From the NCBI GenBank assembly GCA_029856145.1, contig JAHQWK010000004.1, forward strand, positions 124,001 through 188,000: a stretch of DNA of 64,000 bases. The letters run 5' to 3'. The notes beneath the pieces were generated by a model, which searched no databases, was not told the DNA's origin, and was given only the letters and a program-made list of their open reading frames with translations. A program made the translations under genes and the position numbers. The DNA is from Promethearchaeia archaeon. GTDB lineage: Archaea > Asgardarchaeota > Lokiarchaeia > Sigyniarchaeales > SOKP01. Positions 23,548 to 32,214 of the stretch are shown here, piece after piece; position 1 is the stretch's first letter; each line of letters starts with the position of its first letter.

Positions 23548-26505
23548 TTAATTATTTTTTAATTCGTCTATCAATACCTTGATTTCAGAAATCAATATCT
23601 CCGCTTTTCGTAGATAATCCTCTCTTTCACTCGGATGCATCTTTTCTGTAAATTTTTTCCCTTTTTCATAATACTCGAGTGCGTTTTCAAATTTACCAAG
23701 TTCTTTAAAACATCTTCCCATTTTTAAGCATGTCTCGAATGCAAACCAACCAGTAGGTTCAAGATTCAAAGCTTCTTTTAATTTTTCAATAGCATCTTCG
23801 TACTCTCCTAAGGACATTAATATTTCACCATATGTATCATAAACGTTTCCATAATTTGGATTAAGACTTATCAGATATTCTGCAGTCTCAATAGCTTCCT
23901 TTCTTCTCCCTAAATACCCTAATATTATGGCTTTATTGTTAATAATATTAGTATCTTGTGGGTTTAATTCAAGGGCTTTATCAACAGCTTCTAAACCTTC
24001 ATCATACTGTTTTAGATGTACATAGATAAACGATTTTTGTAAGAGAAGACTTCTTTTCAAGGAGGGGTGGCTTTCTAACAAGTCATCAATCAAATTCAAA
24101 GCTTCAGATTCTCTCTTGGACATAATCAAATTGTATGTTTTCCTAGCATATAAAGAATTCAATCCGGGAACCAATTCAATAGCCTTATCAATAGATTCAA
24201 TAGCTTCATCATGTTTTCCAAGTCCATTAAAAACGTATGCTTGAAATAAAAGATATCTTGTTTTATCATATGTAAAAGGGTCAAAAGAGATTGTAAGTTT
24301 TATTAATTCAGTAAAAGTATCAATATTTGGTTCTTTTAATGTAAATCTATAAATCAAATTATAACCAAGTACAATGGCTTTTGTGATAAATGAAATTGGA
24401 TGATCAGGATAAAGAGTTAAAACTAGATTTGCAATTTCTAAAGCTTTTTCAAATTTCCCTCTTGCTAAATATGAGTATGCTAAAATAAAATAAGCTTCTG
24501 TATCAATTCCAGGATTCTTTTTAAGGGTATTTATATCGATTTCACTTGTTATCAGTTGCTTCGCCTCTTTATATTTATAAATCTCACAATAGTAGAGACT
24601 TCTCAAAAGTAGAATTTCTTTATCGTTTGGTTTCAAGGCGATTAATTGATTTATAACATCTAAGGGATCATTATAATCCTTTACCAATGTCATCCAATGA
24701 GTAATATAAATTATGAATTTTGTTTTTAATAGAAGAGTATTATCTGGATATTGAGATAATGACTCGTTAATAAGATGGAGTGCTTTTTCTCCTTGAAACA
24801 TTCTCAACAATATTTGAGCTTTATGACTAATTAAAACAACATTAGATGATTTCTTTAGTCCTTTTTCAACATTTTCTAAAGATCTCTCATAATTGTCCAT
24901 TAAAAAGTAAGTTAATGATTGCAATAAATATCCAATATACTCCTCTGGATATTTCTCAATAATTTCATTAGTTATATCAATTGAATCATCTAATTTATTA
25001 TTCGCTGTTGTTATAATATCTTTTATAATTAACTGATTAATGGTTTTTAACTTTGTGCTATTATTCTGATATAGTTCCCTCGCTTTAGAAGCTTTATTTC
25101 TGTATAATGTTTTTACAATTTTTTTAAATAGATCTATTTTATTCAGATAATAAGTCTCCTGAACTTCTTTTGAGTTCACAAAATACAATTTTGTTAGGTG
25201 CATAATACTTAGTACGCTAAAAATACTACCATCTAAGGTATAATGATACTCATCCTCATCTCCTGCTATTGGTTTTGAAGGTTCAAAAGTTTGGAATTCC
25301 TCAAAAATATTTTGCCAAACAAATCCTTCTAATTTTGCTTCGCTATCAACTAATTTTTTCTCAGTCTCAAATTTATATGCTAAATATTTAATATATTCAG
25401 GTAAAAATGATTTTAATGAGGGCTTCAGATGTTCATGGAATAATTTATCACAAATACCATCTAAAATTTCATCTAATAACAATCCTACATCTATCGTCAG
25501 GGCTTCATGAAATTTGTTTAGATATGTAAATTTAATGATATGTTTTTCCACAATCGCATTAAGAACTTTCTCAATTGTCTCATTCTTTTGAAAATAATAA
25601 ATCCCTCCTTGTTCATCTTCTACTTTAAAAAACTTAATATCAAAAAATTCATTATCTACAATCTCTCCTATATAATAATCTAACGTAGTTTTGTCAACTT
25701 TATACTTTAATGAGAATTCTTGAGGTGAAATGAATTCGGGATAATTATCTGGATGATTAATCGAAAGGAACAACAAAATTTTATTAAAGATTTCCTCGTT
25801 TTTTAACATTGGCTCTACTTTAGAATAAGAAAACTTTAAAATATGATCAAGATATCGAAATTTCAATTCATCATCTTCAATTTTATATTTCTTGAAAAAC
25901 ATTCTAGTTTTTTCTGTTATTTCTTCAATTCTCTTACTTTCTTGTTCTAATATAGATTGACGATCCAAATCGTAAGACTTTAATATTCTTAAATACTCAT
26001 TCTTTCCCAAGGGTGTTATTATATATTCCTTGTTTTCTCTTGCTACGAATCCATCATCTATTAATGAATTTAAATTGTTAGATAAGGAGGATTGATTAAT
26101 CGATAGTGGCTCTTGTTTAAAATCTGACCATTTGCATGAATAATTATTATAAAGCATCCACAAAATCCAATGATCATAATTCCTAATTTTAGTTATTGTT
26201 TTTGGTGGATACTTTAATCTCCTCTTTCCTAATTTCTTGTCATAGACTAATTCACTAAATCTATCTCTCCCTTGTGCTGTAATTAGATACTTGCCTTTTT
26301 CAGGTTTTTCAATATAATCCTTATTCATTAGTTTATTCAAATTACCTGATAATGTTGAAGGACTTATTTCTACCTCAAAATCCGACCACTCACAAATATC
26401 ATTATTACTGAGCATCCATAGTATTACATATTCAAAATCAGTTTTTCCCATTATTGGATTTAATATCTCTCCTGGAGGATATATGATTCCTTCTGATCTA
26501 CTCAT
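23548..26505 (-). CDS. Double winged-helix / TPR regulator, paralogue 2
   Basis: A 985-aa paralogue of the protein at 15993-18503. Two winged-helix units (about residues 10-70 and 85-155) share the YPP-x-x-I lead-in, VILWML/WILWML helix, W-SDF segment and S-x-LS-x-x-LN recognition helix. A helical region (about 180-420) and a longer TPR array (about 500-965) follow. The TPR array is larger than in paralogue 1. The stop lies 26 nt before the clusterless radical-SAM-like gene, so the two are probably one transcript. The divergent promoter carries the 18-bp palindrome, a likely site for this protein or its paralogue (inference). Confidence 0.8.
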   Translation of the reverse strand: MSRSEGIIYPPGEILNPIMGKTDFEYVILWMLSNNDICEWSDFEVEISPSTLSGNLNKLMNKDYIEKPEKGKYLITAQGRDRFSELVYDKKLGKRRLKYPPKTITKIRNYDHWILWMLYNNYSCKWSDFKQEPLSINQSSLSNNLNSLIDDGFVARENKEYIITPLGKNEYLRILKSYDLDRQSILEQESKRIEEITEKTRMFFKKYKIEDDELKFRYLDHILKFSYSKVEPMLKNEEIFNKILLFLSINHPDNYPEFISPQEFSLKYKVDKTTLDYYIGEIVDNEFFDIKFFKVEDEQGGIYYFQKNETIEKVLNAIVEKHIIKFTYLNKFHEALTIDVGLLLDEILDGICDKLFHEHLKPSLKSFLPEYIKYLAYKFETEKKLVDSEAKLEGFVWQNIFEEFQTFEPSKPIAGDEDEYHYTLDGSIFSVLSIMHLTKLYFVNSKEVQETYYLNKIDLFKKIVKTLYRNKASKARELYQNNSTKLKTINQLIIKDIITTANNKLDDSIDITNEIIEKYPEEYIGYLLQSLTYFLMDNYERSLENVEKGLKKSSNVVLISHKAQILLRMFQGEKALHLINESLSQYPDNTLLLKTKFIIYITHWMTLVKDYNDPLDVINQLIALKPNDKEILLLRSLYYCEIYKYKEAKQLITSEIDINTLKKNPGIDTEAYFILAYSYLARGKFEKALEIANLVLTLYPDHPISFITKAIVLGYNLIYRFTLKEPNIDTFTELIKLTISFDPFTYDKTRYLLFQAYVFNGLGKHDEAIESIDKAIELVPGLNSLYARKTYNLIMSKRESEALNLIDDLLESHPSLKRSLLLQKSFIYVHLKQYDEGLEAVDKALELNPQDTNIINNKAIILGYLGRRKEAIETAEYLISLNPNYGNVYDTYGEILMSLGEYEDAIEKLKEALNLEPTGWFAFETCLKMGRCFKELGKFENALEYYEKGKKFTEKMHPSEREDYLRKAEILISEIKVLIDELKNN

Positions 26506-26592
26506 AATAAAACTCAGTCTTATAAGATCTTATTTTGTTACATATATATTAGTTCATCTGCTTTTTAAGCTTTTCACTTCAGACTAAAGTGT

Positions 26593-26631
26593 GAACTTCA
26601 TGTGAAGTTCGAAGTGCGAATCTATATATTG
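26593..26631 (+). promoter_or_regulatory. Perfect operator palindrome and TATA box, locus 2
   Basis: GAACTTCATGTGAAGTTC (26593-26610) has perfect 8-bp arms around TG. After 11 nt comes CTATATATTGG (TATA at 26622). It is the best copy of the motif shared by four promoters in this window. Plus-strand transcription leads to the microprotein and two zinc-ribbon ORFs; the wHTH-TPR gene diverges to the left. Confidence 0.7.
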
Positions 26632-26684
26632 GAGTTCAAGTTAAATAATCATAAGAAAAAAATGAAAAAAAAGTGATAAAAAAG

Positions 26685-26768
26685 ATGGTTCAAGTATTAG
26701 AAAAGAAGTCGAGGTTGATAATTATAACGAATGATACGGACAGATATCATTCGAGATATATAACTTAG
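26685..26768 (+). CDS. Conserved 27-aa microprotein, locus 2
   Basis: ATG 26685 to TAG 26766-26768 encodes 27 residues. E6-K7, LIII (11-14), T18, Y21 and YI (25-26) align with the 25-aa microprotein of locus 1, which has the same place between the operator promoter and the zinc-ribbon gene. No strong ribosome-binding site is visible, but the transcript start predicted from the TATA box is about 40 nt upstream. Function unknown. Confidence 0.45.
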   Translation: MVQVLEKKSRLIIITNDTDRYHSRYIT

Positions 26769-26814
26769 TAAAACTTTTTTTTTCCTATTTATATCAAAAT
26801 GGAGAGTGAAAAAT

Positions 26815-26955
26815 ATGGTTAAAATAATGATAAATTGTAGAAAATGTGGTAAAGAGATAAAACTTGACCTGAACGACTCGACGGCGCTTTGCCGAAAGTG
26901 TCGGAAGAATCATGCTGTAATTGAGGTAACAACAACGAGGAATTTTGATTTTTAA
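26815..26955 (+). CDS. 46-aa zinc-ribbon microprotein, locus 2
   Basis: ATG 26815 follows GGAGAG (26801-26806) and encodes 46 residues. Two CxxC pairs (CRKCGKEI at about residues 8-15 and LCRKCRK at about 25-31) form a small zinc ribbon, followed by a polar strand (AVIEVTTTRNF). The next ORF repeats the first pattern (CMKCGKEIKL). Both are too short for routine gene calls. A plausible role is a nucleic-acid- or protein-binding zinc module made in response to the shared operator. Confidence 0.7.
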   Translation: MVKIMINCRKCGKEIKLDLNDSTALCRKCRKNHAVIEVTTTRNFDF

Positions 26956-27017
26956 TGAAAATAATAGAGAATAATAAAAAATTAAATAGAAAATGAAAAA
27001 ATAAAAGAGGGACAAAT

Positions 27018-27116
27018 ATGCCAAAAAAAATAAGGATACCCTGTATGAAATGTGGTAAAGAGATAAAGTTAAATTTTACCGAATCACGGGCAATTTGTAA
27101 GGATTGTGGAAGGTAA
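27018..27116 (+). CDS. 32-aa zinc-ribbon microprotein, locus 2
   Basis: ATG 27018, preceded by GAGGGA (27007-27012), encodes 32 residues with CMKCGKEIKL (about residues 9-18) and ICKDCGR at the end. It is a tandem relative of the 46-aa ORF 62 nt upstream: CxKCGKEIKL-x3-7-S-x-A-x-C-x2-C is shared. It is little more than one zinc knuckle pair. Position and separate ribosome-binding site support translation. Confidence 0.65.
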   Translation: MPKKIRIPCMKCGKEIKLNFTESRAICKDCGR

Positions 27117-27208
27117 ATTTCGAGAGATTTTTTAAATCTTTCAAATTTTTTAATTGTTTAATTATTTAATTTTTTAATTTTTTTTACGGTTCTTTTCTTT
27201 TCCATTCC

Positions 27209-27245
27209 AAATTAAGGGGCGAGAGTTTATCTCACCCTTTAATTT
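27209..27245 (+). ncRNA. Long hairpin after the zinc-ribbon microproteins, locus 2
   Basis: Arms 27209-27223 and 27231-27245 pair over 15 bp with one G-U and one C-A mismatch around loop AGTTTAT. The inner part GGGCGAG/CTCACCC nearly repeats the locus 1 hairpin. T-rich sequence precedes it (27130-27185) rather than follows. It could be a processing or termination element, or part of a small RNA. The rest of 27117-27422 shows nothing else. Confidence 0.45.
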
Positions 27246-27422
27246 TATTGAAAAAATTGTTCTGAAATTCAGTTAATCCTTTTGATATTTAAAAAAGGAC
27301 ATTTTCTCTTTTGATTTAACAATTAATCTTAAAACATCGCAAATTCGTTACATAACTTTATATTGAGAAAAAAGAAAATATTTAGTGATTAAAGAGAAAA
27401 CCAGATCATATACATATTTTTT

Positions 27423-27956
27423 ATGATGAAATTTAAGAATTTGAGGCTGAGAATGGCATTATTTTTAGGATTATTAATGTTACTCATTCCTCAAGTGAGA
27501 GCCAATCCAGTTGTTGTCCCTATGTTTCAAATCCACCCATTTATTATGGGTATATACTTAAATTTTCTATTTGTTGCTACTCTTGCCATAGAAATCTTAA
27601 TCATTAAGACTTTTTTAAAAAACAATAAAATATTTGAACGTTCAAAAGAATTCTACAATTCAATTTTTCTTGTTAATCTAATTTCTTATCCTATGACGCA
27701 ACTTTTTGCATTTCTTATATATCAATCTTCTTTAGGTGATTATGATGTTGCCTCCGTGTTATTTAATTCTATTTTAATTGAAGTATTTCCTATTATGTTA
27801 GAATGTGTATTATTTTTGAAAATCTTTAAAAAACTAAATAGAACTGCTTGTTTTGTACGTTCAGTTAATAATAAGATGATAGTAAAATCCACAATTACCG
27901 CAAATTTAGCATCTTTCGCGTTTGGGTTTCTTACATTTTTCTTATTTTTAATTTGA
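27423..27956 (+). CDS. Multi-pass membrane protein with signal-like N-terminus
   Basis: A 177-aa hydrophobic protein. An N-terminal signal-like helix (about residues 10-27) ends at VRANP, a possible signal-peptidase site. Four further membrane segments follow (about 40-62, 80-100, 110-130 and 155-177). No family recognised. It precedes two solute-binding proteins by 19 nt and may be part of their transcript, perhaps as a membrane partner, but it lacks ABC permease motifs. Confidence 0.6.
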   Translation: MMKFKNLRLRMALFLGLLMLLIPQVRANPVVVPMFQIHPFIMGIYLNFLFVATLAIEILIIKTFLKNNKIFERSKEFYNSIFLVNLISYPMTQLFAFLIYQSSLGDYDVASVLFNSILIEVFPIMLECVLFLKIFKKLNRTACFVRSVNNKMIVKSTITANLASFAFGFLTFFLFLI

Positions 27957-27975
27957 TTAAAATTGAGAGGTTATA

Positions 27976-29757
27976 ATGAGATATAATAATGATCATAAAT
28001 TTTTGAATTCTGCAATATGCATTGCTGTTATTCTAAATATCATTGTTTTTGGGATTTTTAGTTCTGATTTATTTATATATAGATACTCTCGTCCTTATGA
28101 TTGGAGGGTGGAAGTTCTTAAAGTACCAACAACGTCCAATCCTGTTACCATGGATCCTTGCGATTCATGGGATAGTGTATCAAATGATATACTTGATCAG
28201 GTAATAGAAACCCTAATTGCATATAATTTATCTGACCCAGAATTTCCACTTGTAGGAAGACTTGCCTCAGCTTGGGATTTCCAAAGCTCAAAATTTGGGC
28301 ATAATATAACTTTCACACTAAGACCAAATGTATATTTCCATGATGATTCATTACTTACTGGAGACGATGTTTTACATTCTTTCGCAAGAATTAATTACTT
28401 CGGTAATGCAACTGGTACCTTAACAGAGCCTGATCATATGGCTTTTCCACACTCTCTCTATAAATTTCCTGGTAAGCCTCCAGGTTTAACACCAATCTTC
28501 AATCATACCTTAAGCTTTGTTAATCCAACTGATAACTTAGAAGTTACTATTGTAATGAATGGTCCATTTGCTCCTGCTGAAGGATTATTAGCCTATGTAG
28601 CAAGTGGAATTGTACCTCTTAATTGTCCTGCAGAGGATATGTGGGAACTCGGTACGGATCTAGCCATTGGAACTGGTCCATTCAAATTAGTTAGTTATGT
28701 ACCAAATTCAGAGACTAGATTTGAGCGTTGGGATAGATATTGGGATGCTCCCGCTTATTGGGATGAAATTGTCTATGTCTATTATAGAGATGCTGTCACC
28801 GCTAATAATGCTATGTTGGCTGGAGATATTGACTACTTAGGCCAGGGTATTGCTGCACTAAAAGAATACTTTAATGCGAGTCCTTATATCACGGTAACTG
28901 GAGATGGAGTTGCTGATTTTATCAATGGTTCTATCTATTGGTATATTGCTTTTAACTCCCCTTATATAAATGTTACGTGGAGAAAAGCTATTTCATCTGC
29001 CTTTAACTATACATATCTTAACGAAGAAATAGATGAAGGCACTACTGTGAAAGCTAATTCCTTAGTTCCTCCCGGTTTTCCTGCTCATAATGCTTCATGT
29101 AAAGGTGGTGTTTTTAATATACCTTATGCTAGACTAAAAATGCAGAGCATGGGGCATGGTGTAGGATGGGACATTGGCAGTCAGGTTGGAGATATATTTA
29201 CTCCTGGTCTTGATGAAGCTCTATGGAAAGCAGCCGCATGGGTTCCAGATGTAGGTAACTTTACTGCAAATCAGTTTAATTTCCGGTTTAGACAAGGAAG
29301 TCATTGGATGGAACTCCTAATTGCTCAATTTCGAGATGATATGGACAGGATTGGAATTGAAATTAACGTGCAAATATTGACTTGGTGTGAATTCATAGAA
29401 ATGGGTGAAGGCTATCCTGACAGACTCCATATCTATCAAGTAGGTTGGGGTCCTGCTTACTTTGAAACCTTCACCATGATTGATCCATTAGTAAATCCCG
29501 CATCTTCATCAAACTTTGCTCGAATTGATAATCCTGAAATAAACACTTACTTAGCCCTTGCTGCTTCTGAAACCGATACTGCTACGAGATATGGATACTA
29601 TATGAAACTTCAGTATTTAATTATGGATAAATACTCTTACCATATGGGCATACAATTTGATAAGCTTTATCATGTTCATGCTGCTAATTTGAAAGGCGTC
29701 CCATATAATACTATGAGGAACTTATACTGGTATCCAACTTATCGCGAAACCGCATAA
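27976..29757 (+). CDS. Peptide/nickel-type ABC solute-binding protein (SBP family 5), copy 1
   Basis: A 593-aa membrane-anchored protein. One N-terminal membrane helix (about residues 13-35) is followed by an SBP_bac_5 (DppA/OppA-like) domain: TMDPCDSWDSVSNDILDQVIETL, WDFQSSKFGHNITFTLRPNVYFHDD, GTGPFKLVSYV, and many Asn-X-Ser/Thr sequons typical of archaeal glycoproteins. These proteins capture peptides, sugars or metal chelates outside the cell for an ABC importer. No permease or ATPase gene is nearby. A paralogue follows after 51 nt. Confidence 0.85.
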   Translation: MRYNNDHKFLNSAICIAVILNIIVFGIFSSDLFIYRYSRPYDWRVEVLKVPTTSNPVTMDPCDSWDSVSNDILDQVIETLIAYNLSDPEFPLVGRLASAWDFQSSKFGHNITFTLRPNVYFHDDSLLTGDDVLHSFARINYFGNATGTLTEPDHMAFPHSLYKFPGKPPGLTPIFNHTLSFVNPTDNLEVTIVMNGPFAPAEGLLAYVASGIVPLNCPAEDMWELGTDLAIGTGPFKLVSYVPNSETRFERWDRYWDAPAYWDEIVYVYYRDAVTANNAMLAGDIDYLGQGIAALKEYFNASPYITVTGDGVADFINGSIYWYIAFNSPYINVTWRKAISSAFNYTYLNEEIDEGTTVKANSLVPPGFPAHNASCKGGVFNIPYARLKMQSMGHGVGWDIGSQVGDIFTPGLDEALWKAAAWVPDVGNFTANQFNFRFRQGSHWMELLIAQFRDDMDRIGIEINVQILTWCEFIEMGEGYPDRLHIYQVGWGPAYFETFTMIDPLVNPASSSNFARIDNPEINTYLALAASETDTATRYGYYMKLQYLIMDKYSYHMGIQFDKLYHVHAANLKGVPYNTMRNLYWYPTYRETA

Positions 29758-29808
29758 ATGAAATATAAAGAAATATAAAAAATTAAAAAAAGAATAAAGG
29801 AAGGAAAA

Positions 29809-31623
29809 ATGAAATCTGAAATGAAAGAGTTAGCGATATTTATTTTAATAATTTTAATTATTTTTTCTGGTTTCGGAAACGTTATCATGTTACTGATGTA
29901 TAGTCCTCCGCATTCTCATCCTACTTTCGAAGTACTTAAAGTAGCAAGAACTTCAAATCCAGTTACTATGGATCCATGTGATTCTTGGGATAGTGTGTCA
30001 AATGATATGCTTGATCAGGTAATGGAAACCCTCATTGCTTATAATTTATCTGACCCAGAATTTCCGCTTGTAGGAAGACTTGCCTCAGCTTGGGACTTCC
30101 AAAGCACGCCTTTAGGCACGAATATCACATTCCAATTACGACCAAATGTATATTTCCATGATGATACATTACTTACTGGAGAATGTGTTATCCATACCTT
30201 TACAAGAATAAATTTTTTTGGCAATTGGACAGGGACATTAACTGCTCCTCATCATATGGCAGCTCCACACTCTCTTTATAAATTTGCTAATGGAACACCA
30301 ATCTTTAATGAAACGCTCAGTTTTGTTAATCTAACTAACCCATTAGAAGTTACTCTTGTATTAAATGGTCCATTTGCTCCTGCTGAAGGATTACTAGCCT
30401 ATACAGCAAGTTCAATCGTACATCCTTATTCTACTCCTGTAAATGAGATGTTAGAACTCGGCGAGGATCGAGCCATAGGGACTGGTCCATTCAGATTAGT
30501 TTATTATGTACCAAATTCAGCGATTTGGTTTGATCGTTGGAAGAGATATTGGGATGGTCCCGCATATTGGGATGAAATCGTCTATGTCTACTATAGAGAT
30601 GCTGTCACCGCTAATAATGCTATGCTGCGTGGAGATATTGACTACTTAGGTCAGGGTATTGCTGCACTAAAAGAATACTTTAATGCGAGTCCTTATATCA
30701 CGGTAACTGGAGATGGAGTTCATGATTACATCAACGGGGCTACTTATAACTGTATTGTATTTAAATCAGAATGGATCAATCGTACATGGAGAAAGGCGAT
30801 TTGTCATGCTTATAACTATTCCTATCTTATCCATAATATCATGGAAGACACAGTTGTGAGAGCTAATTCTTTAGTCCCTCCAGGTATCCCGGGTCATAAC
30901 AGTTCAGTTGTAGGTGGTACGTTCAATATTACAAAAGCAAGACAGATTATGCAGAGCATGGGTTATGGTTATACGGATAATGTTCCTTGGGACGTAGGAT
31001 CTCAGGTTGGAGATGTGTTCACCCCTGGTGCTAATGAAACTCTATGGAAAGCAGCAGAATTTATACCAAACGTAGGAAACTTCTCTGGTAATGTATGGAA
31101 TTTCTATGTAAAACCAGGAAGCCTTTTATTGGAATTTCTAACTCAACGCTTTATAGAGGATATGGATTTAATTGGAATTAAGGTAGAATATTATTGGTAC
31201 TGGTGGGCTGAATGGCCGATACCACTATGGTGGTGGAAAGGAATCCATTTATGTTGGTTGAGTAAATATCCTAATTATTATGAAGCTTTTAATATGATTG
31301 ATTCATTAGTCAACCCAGATTCTACCCTTTATTCCGAAACTTTAAATATACTTGATTCAATAGTCGACCCAGCATCTACCCTCAATATCCTTAAAATTAA
31401 CAATACAGAAATAAATACTCTTTTAGCTACTACTGTAGCTGAAACTAGTACTGCTACAAGATATGAATACTATAAGAAACTTCAATATTTAATTCATGAT
31501 AAGTACTACTACCATATGCCTCTGTTTTATGACAAGCTCTACTATGTTCATGCTGCCACCTTGAAAGGATTTCCATATAATTGTATGAGGAATTTATACT
31601 GGTATCCAACTTATCGTGATTAA
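29809..31623 (+). CDS. Peptide/nickel-type ABC solute-binding protein (SBP family 5), copy 2
   Basis: A 604-aa tandem paralogue of the preceding gene, with the same membrane anchor and SBP_bac_5 fold. Identity is patchy: DNA near 30575-30720 is almost identical to 28768-28912, while other parts diverge, which suggests gene conversion. Near the C-terminus it has a small internal duplication absent from copy 1 (the IDSLVNPDSTL and LDSIVDPASTL segments, about residues 503-526). The residues after WYWWAEW are also unlike copy 1, so the two probably bind different ligands. AAAGGAAGG precedes the ATG. Confidence 0.85.
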   Translation: MKSEMKELAIFILIILIIFSGFGNVIMLLMYSPPHSHPTFEVLKVARTSNPVTMDPCDSWDSVSNDMLDQVMETLIAYNLSDPEFPLVGRLASAWDFQSTPLGTNITFQLRPNVYFHDDTLLTGECVIHTFTRINFFGNWTGTLTAPHHMAAPHSLYKFANGTPIFNETLSFVNLTNPLEVTLVLNGPFAPAEGLLAYTASSIVHPYSTPVNEMLELGEDRAIGTGPFRLVYYVPNSAIWFDRWKRYWDGPAYWDEIVYVYYRDAVTANNAMLRGDIDYLGQGIAALKEYFNASPYITVTGDGVHDYINGATYNCIVFKSEWINRTWRKAICHAYNYSYLIHNIMEDTVVRANSLVPPGIPGHNSSVVGGTFNITKARQIMQSMGYGYTDNVPWDVGSQVGDVFTPGANETLWKAAEFIPNVGNFSGNVWNFYVKPGSLLLEFLTQRFIEDMDLIGIKVEYYWYWWAEWPIPLWWWKGIHLCWLSKYPNYYEAFNMIDSLVNPDSTLYSETLNILDSIVDPASTLNILKINNTEINTLLATTVAETSTATRYEYYKKLQYLIHDKYYYHMPLFYDKLYYVHAATLKGFPYNCMRNLYWYPTYRD

Positions 31624-31711
31624 AACTCAATAAAGTCCATTTTCTAATATATTATTGTTTATCATTTAATCATAGATAAAAATCTGAGAAGTAAAAAAAA
31701 GAAAAAAAAGT

Positions 31712-32080
31712 TTATTTTGCATTTTCATCTTCTTCCATAATTCCTAGTTGATTTCCTTCAGTATCTTTGAAGACTGCATAATATCCAACACTGGGAATTG
31801 GGTTCTTTGGTTTTAAAATTTCTCCACCATTTTCTTTTATTTTTTTAAGTGTTTTTTCTACGGATTCCACACCAACATAATTAAAGATACCATCACCTTT
31901 ATTCTCTCGTTTTTGCAGACCGCCATTTATTCCTTCCTCATCTTCTTCACCAGCAGAGATATTCCAGTATTCAAGAGGGCCTCCCCATCTTTCGATTTTC
32001 CAATTAAATACTTTTTCATAAAATTCTTTAGCCCGTTGAATATCATCTGCATTAATTTCAAAATGGTTAATTTTTGGCAT
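31712..32080 (-). CDS. VOC/glyoxalase-like protein
   Basis: A 122-aa vicinal-oxygen-chelate fold protein: INHFEINADDIQRAKEFYEKVFNWKIE at the start, GGL in the middle and YAVFKDTEGNQLGIMEED at the end, as in glyoxalase/bleomycin-resistance/extradiol-type single-domain members that dimerise. Metal ligands H6 and the C-terminal E (GIMEE) are plausible. Substrate unknown. It stands alone behind a TATA-like AAATTTATATT. Confidence 0.85.
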   Translation of the reverse strand: MPKINHFEINADDIQRAKEFYEKVFNWKIERWGGPLEYWNISAGEEDEEGINGGLQKRENKGDGIFNYVGVESVEKTLKKIKENGGEILKPKNPIPSVGYYAVFKDTEGNQLGIMEEDENAK

Positions 32081-32214
32081 AAATTCACCTCACATATGAT
32101 TCTTAGTTTAAATCATTCGCAAAAAATATAAATTTTTAGCTTGAGATTCAAAGTGATCTAAATATATTTAATAGAAAAGAGTCTCAATTTTTTTTTAGAT
32201 TTAGAAAAAGAGGA

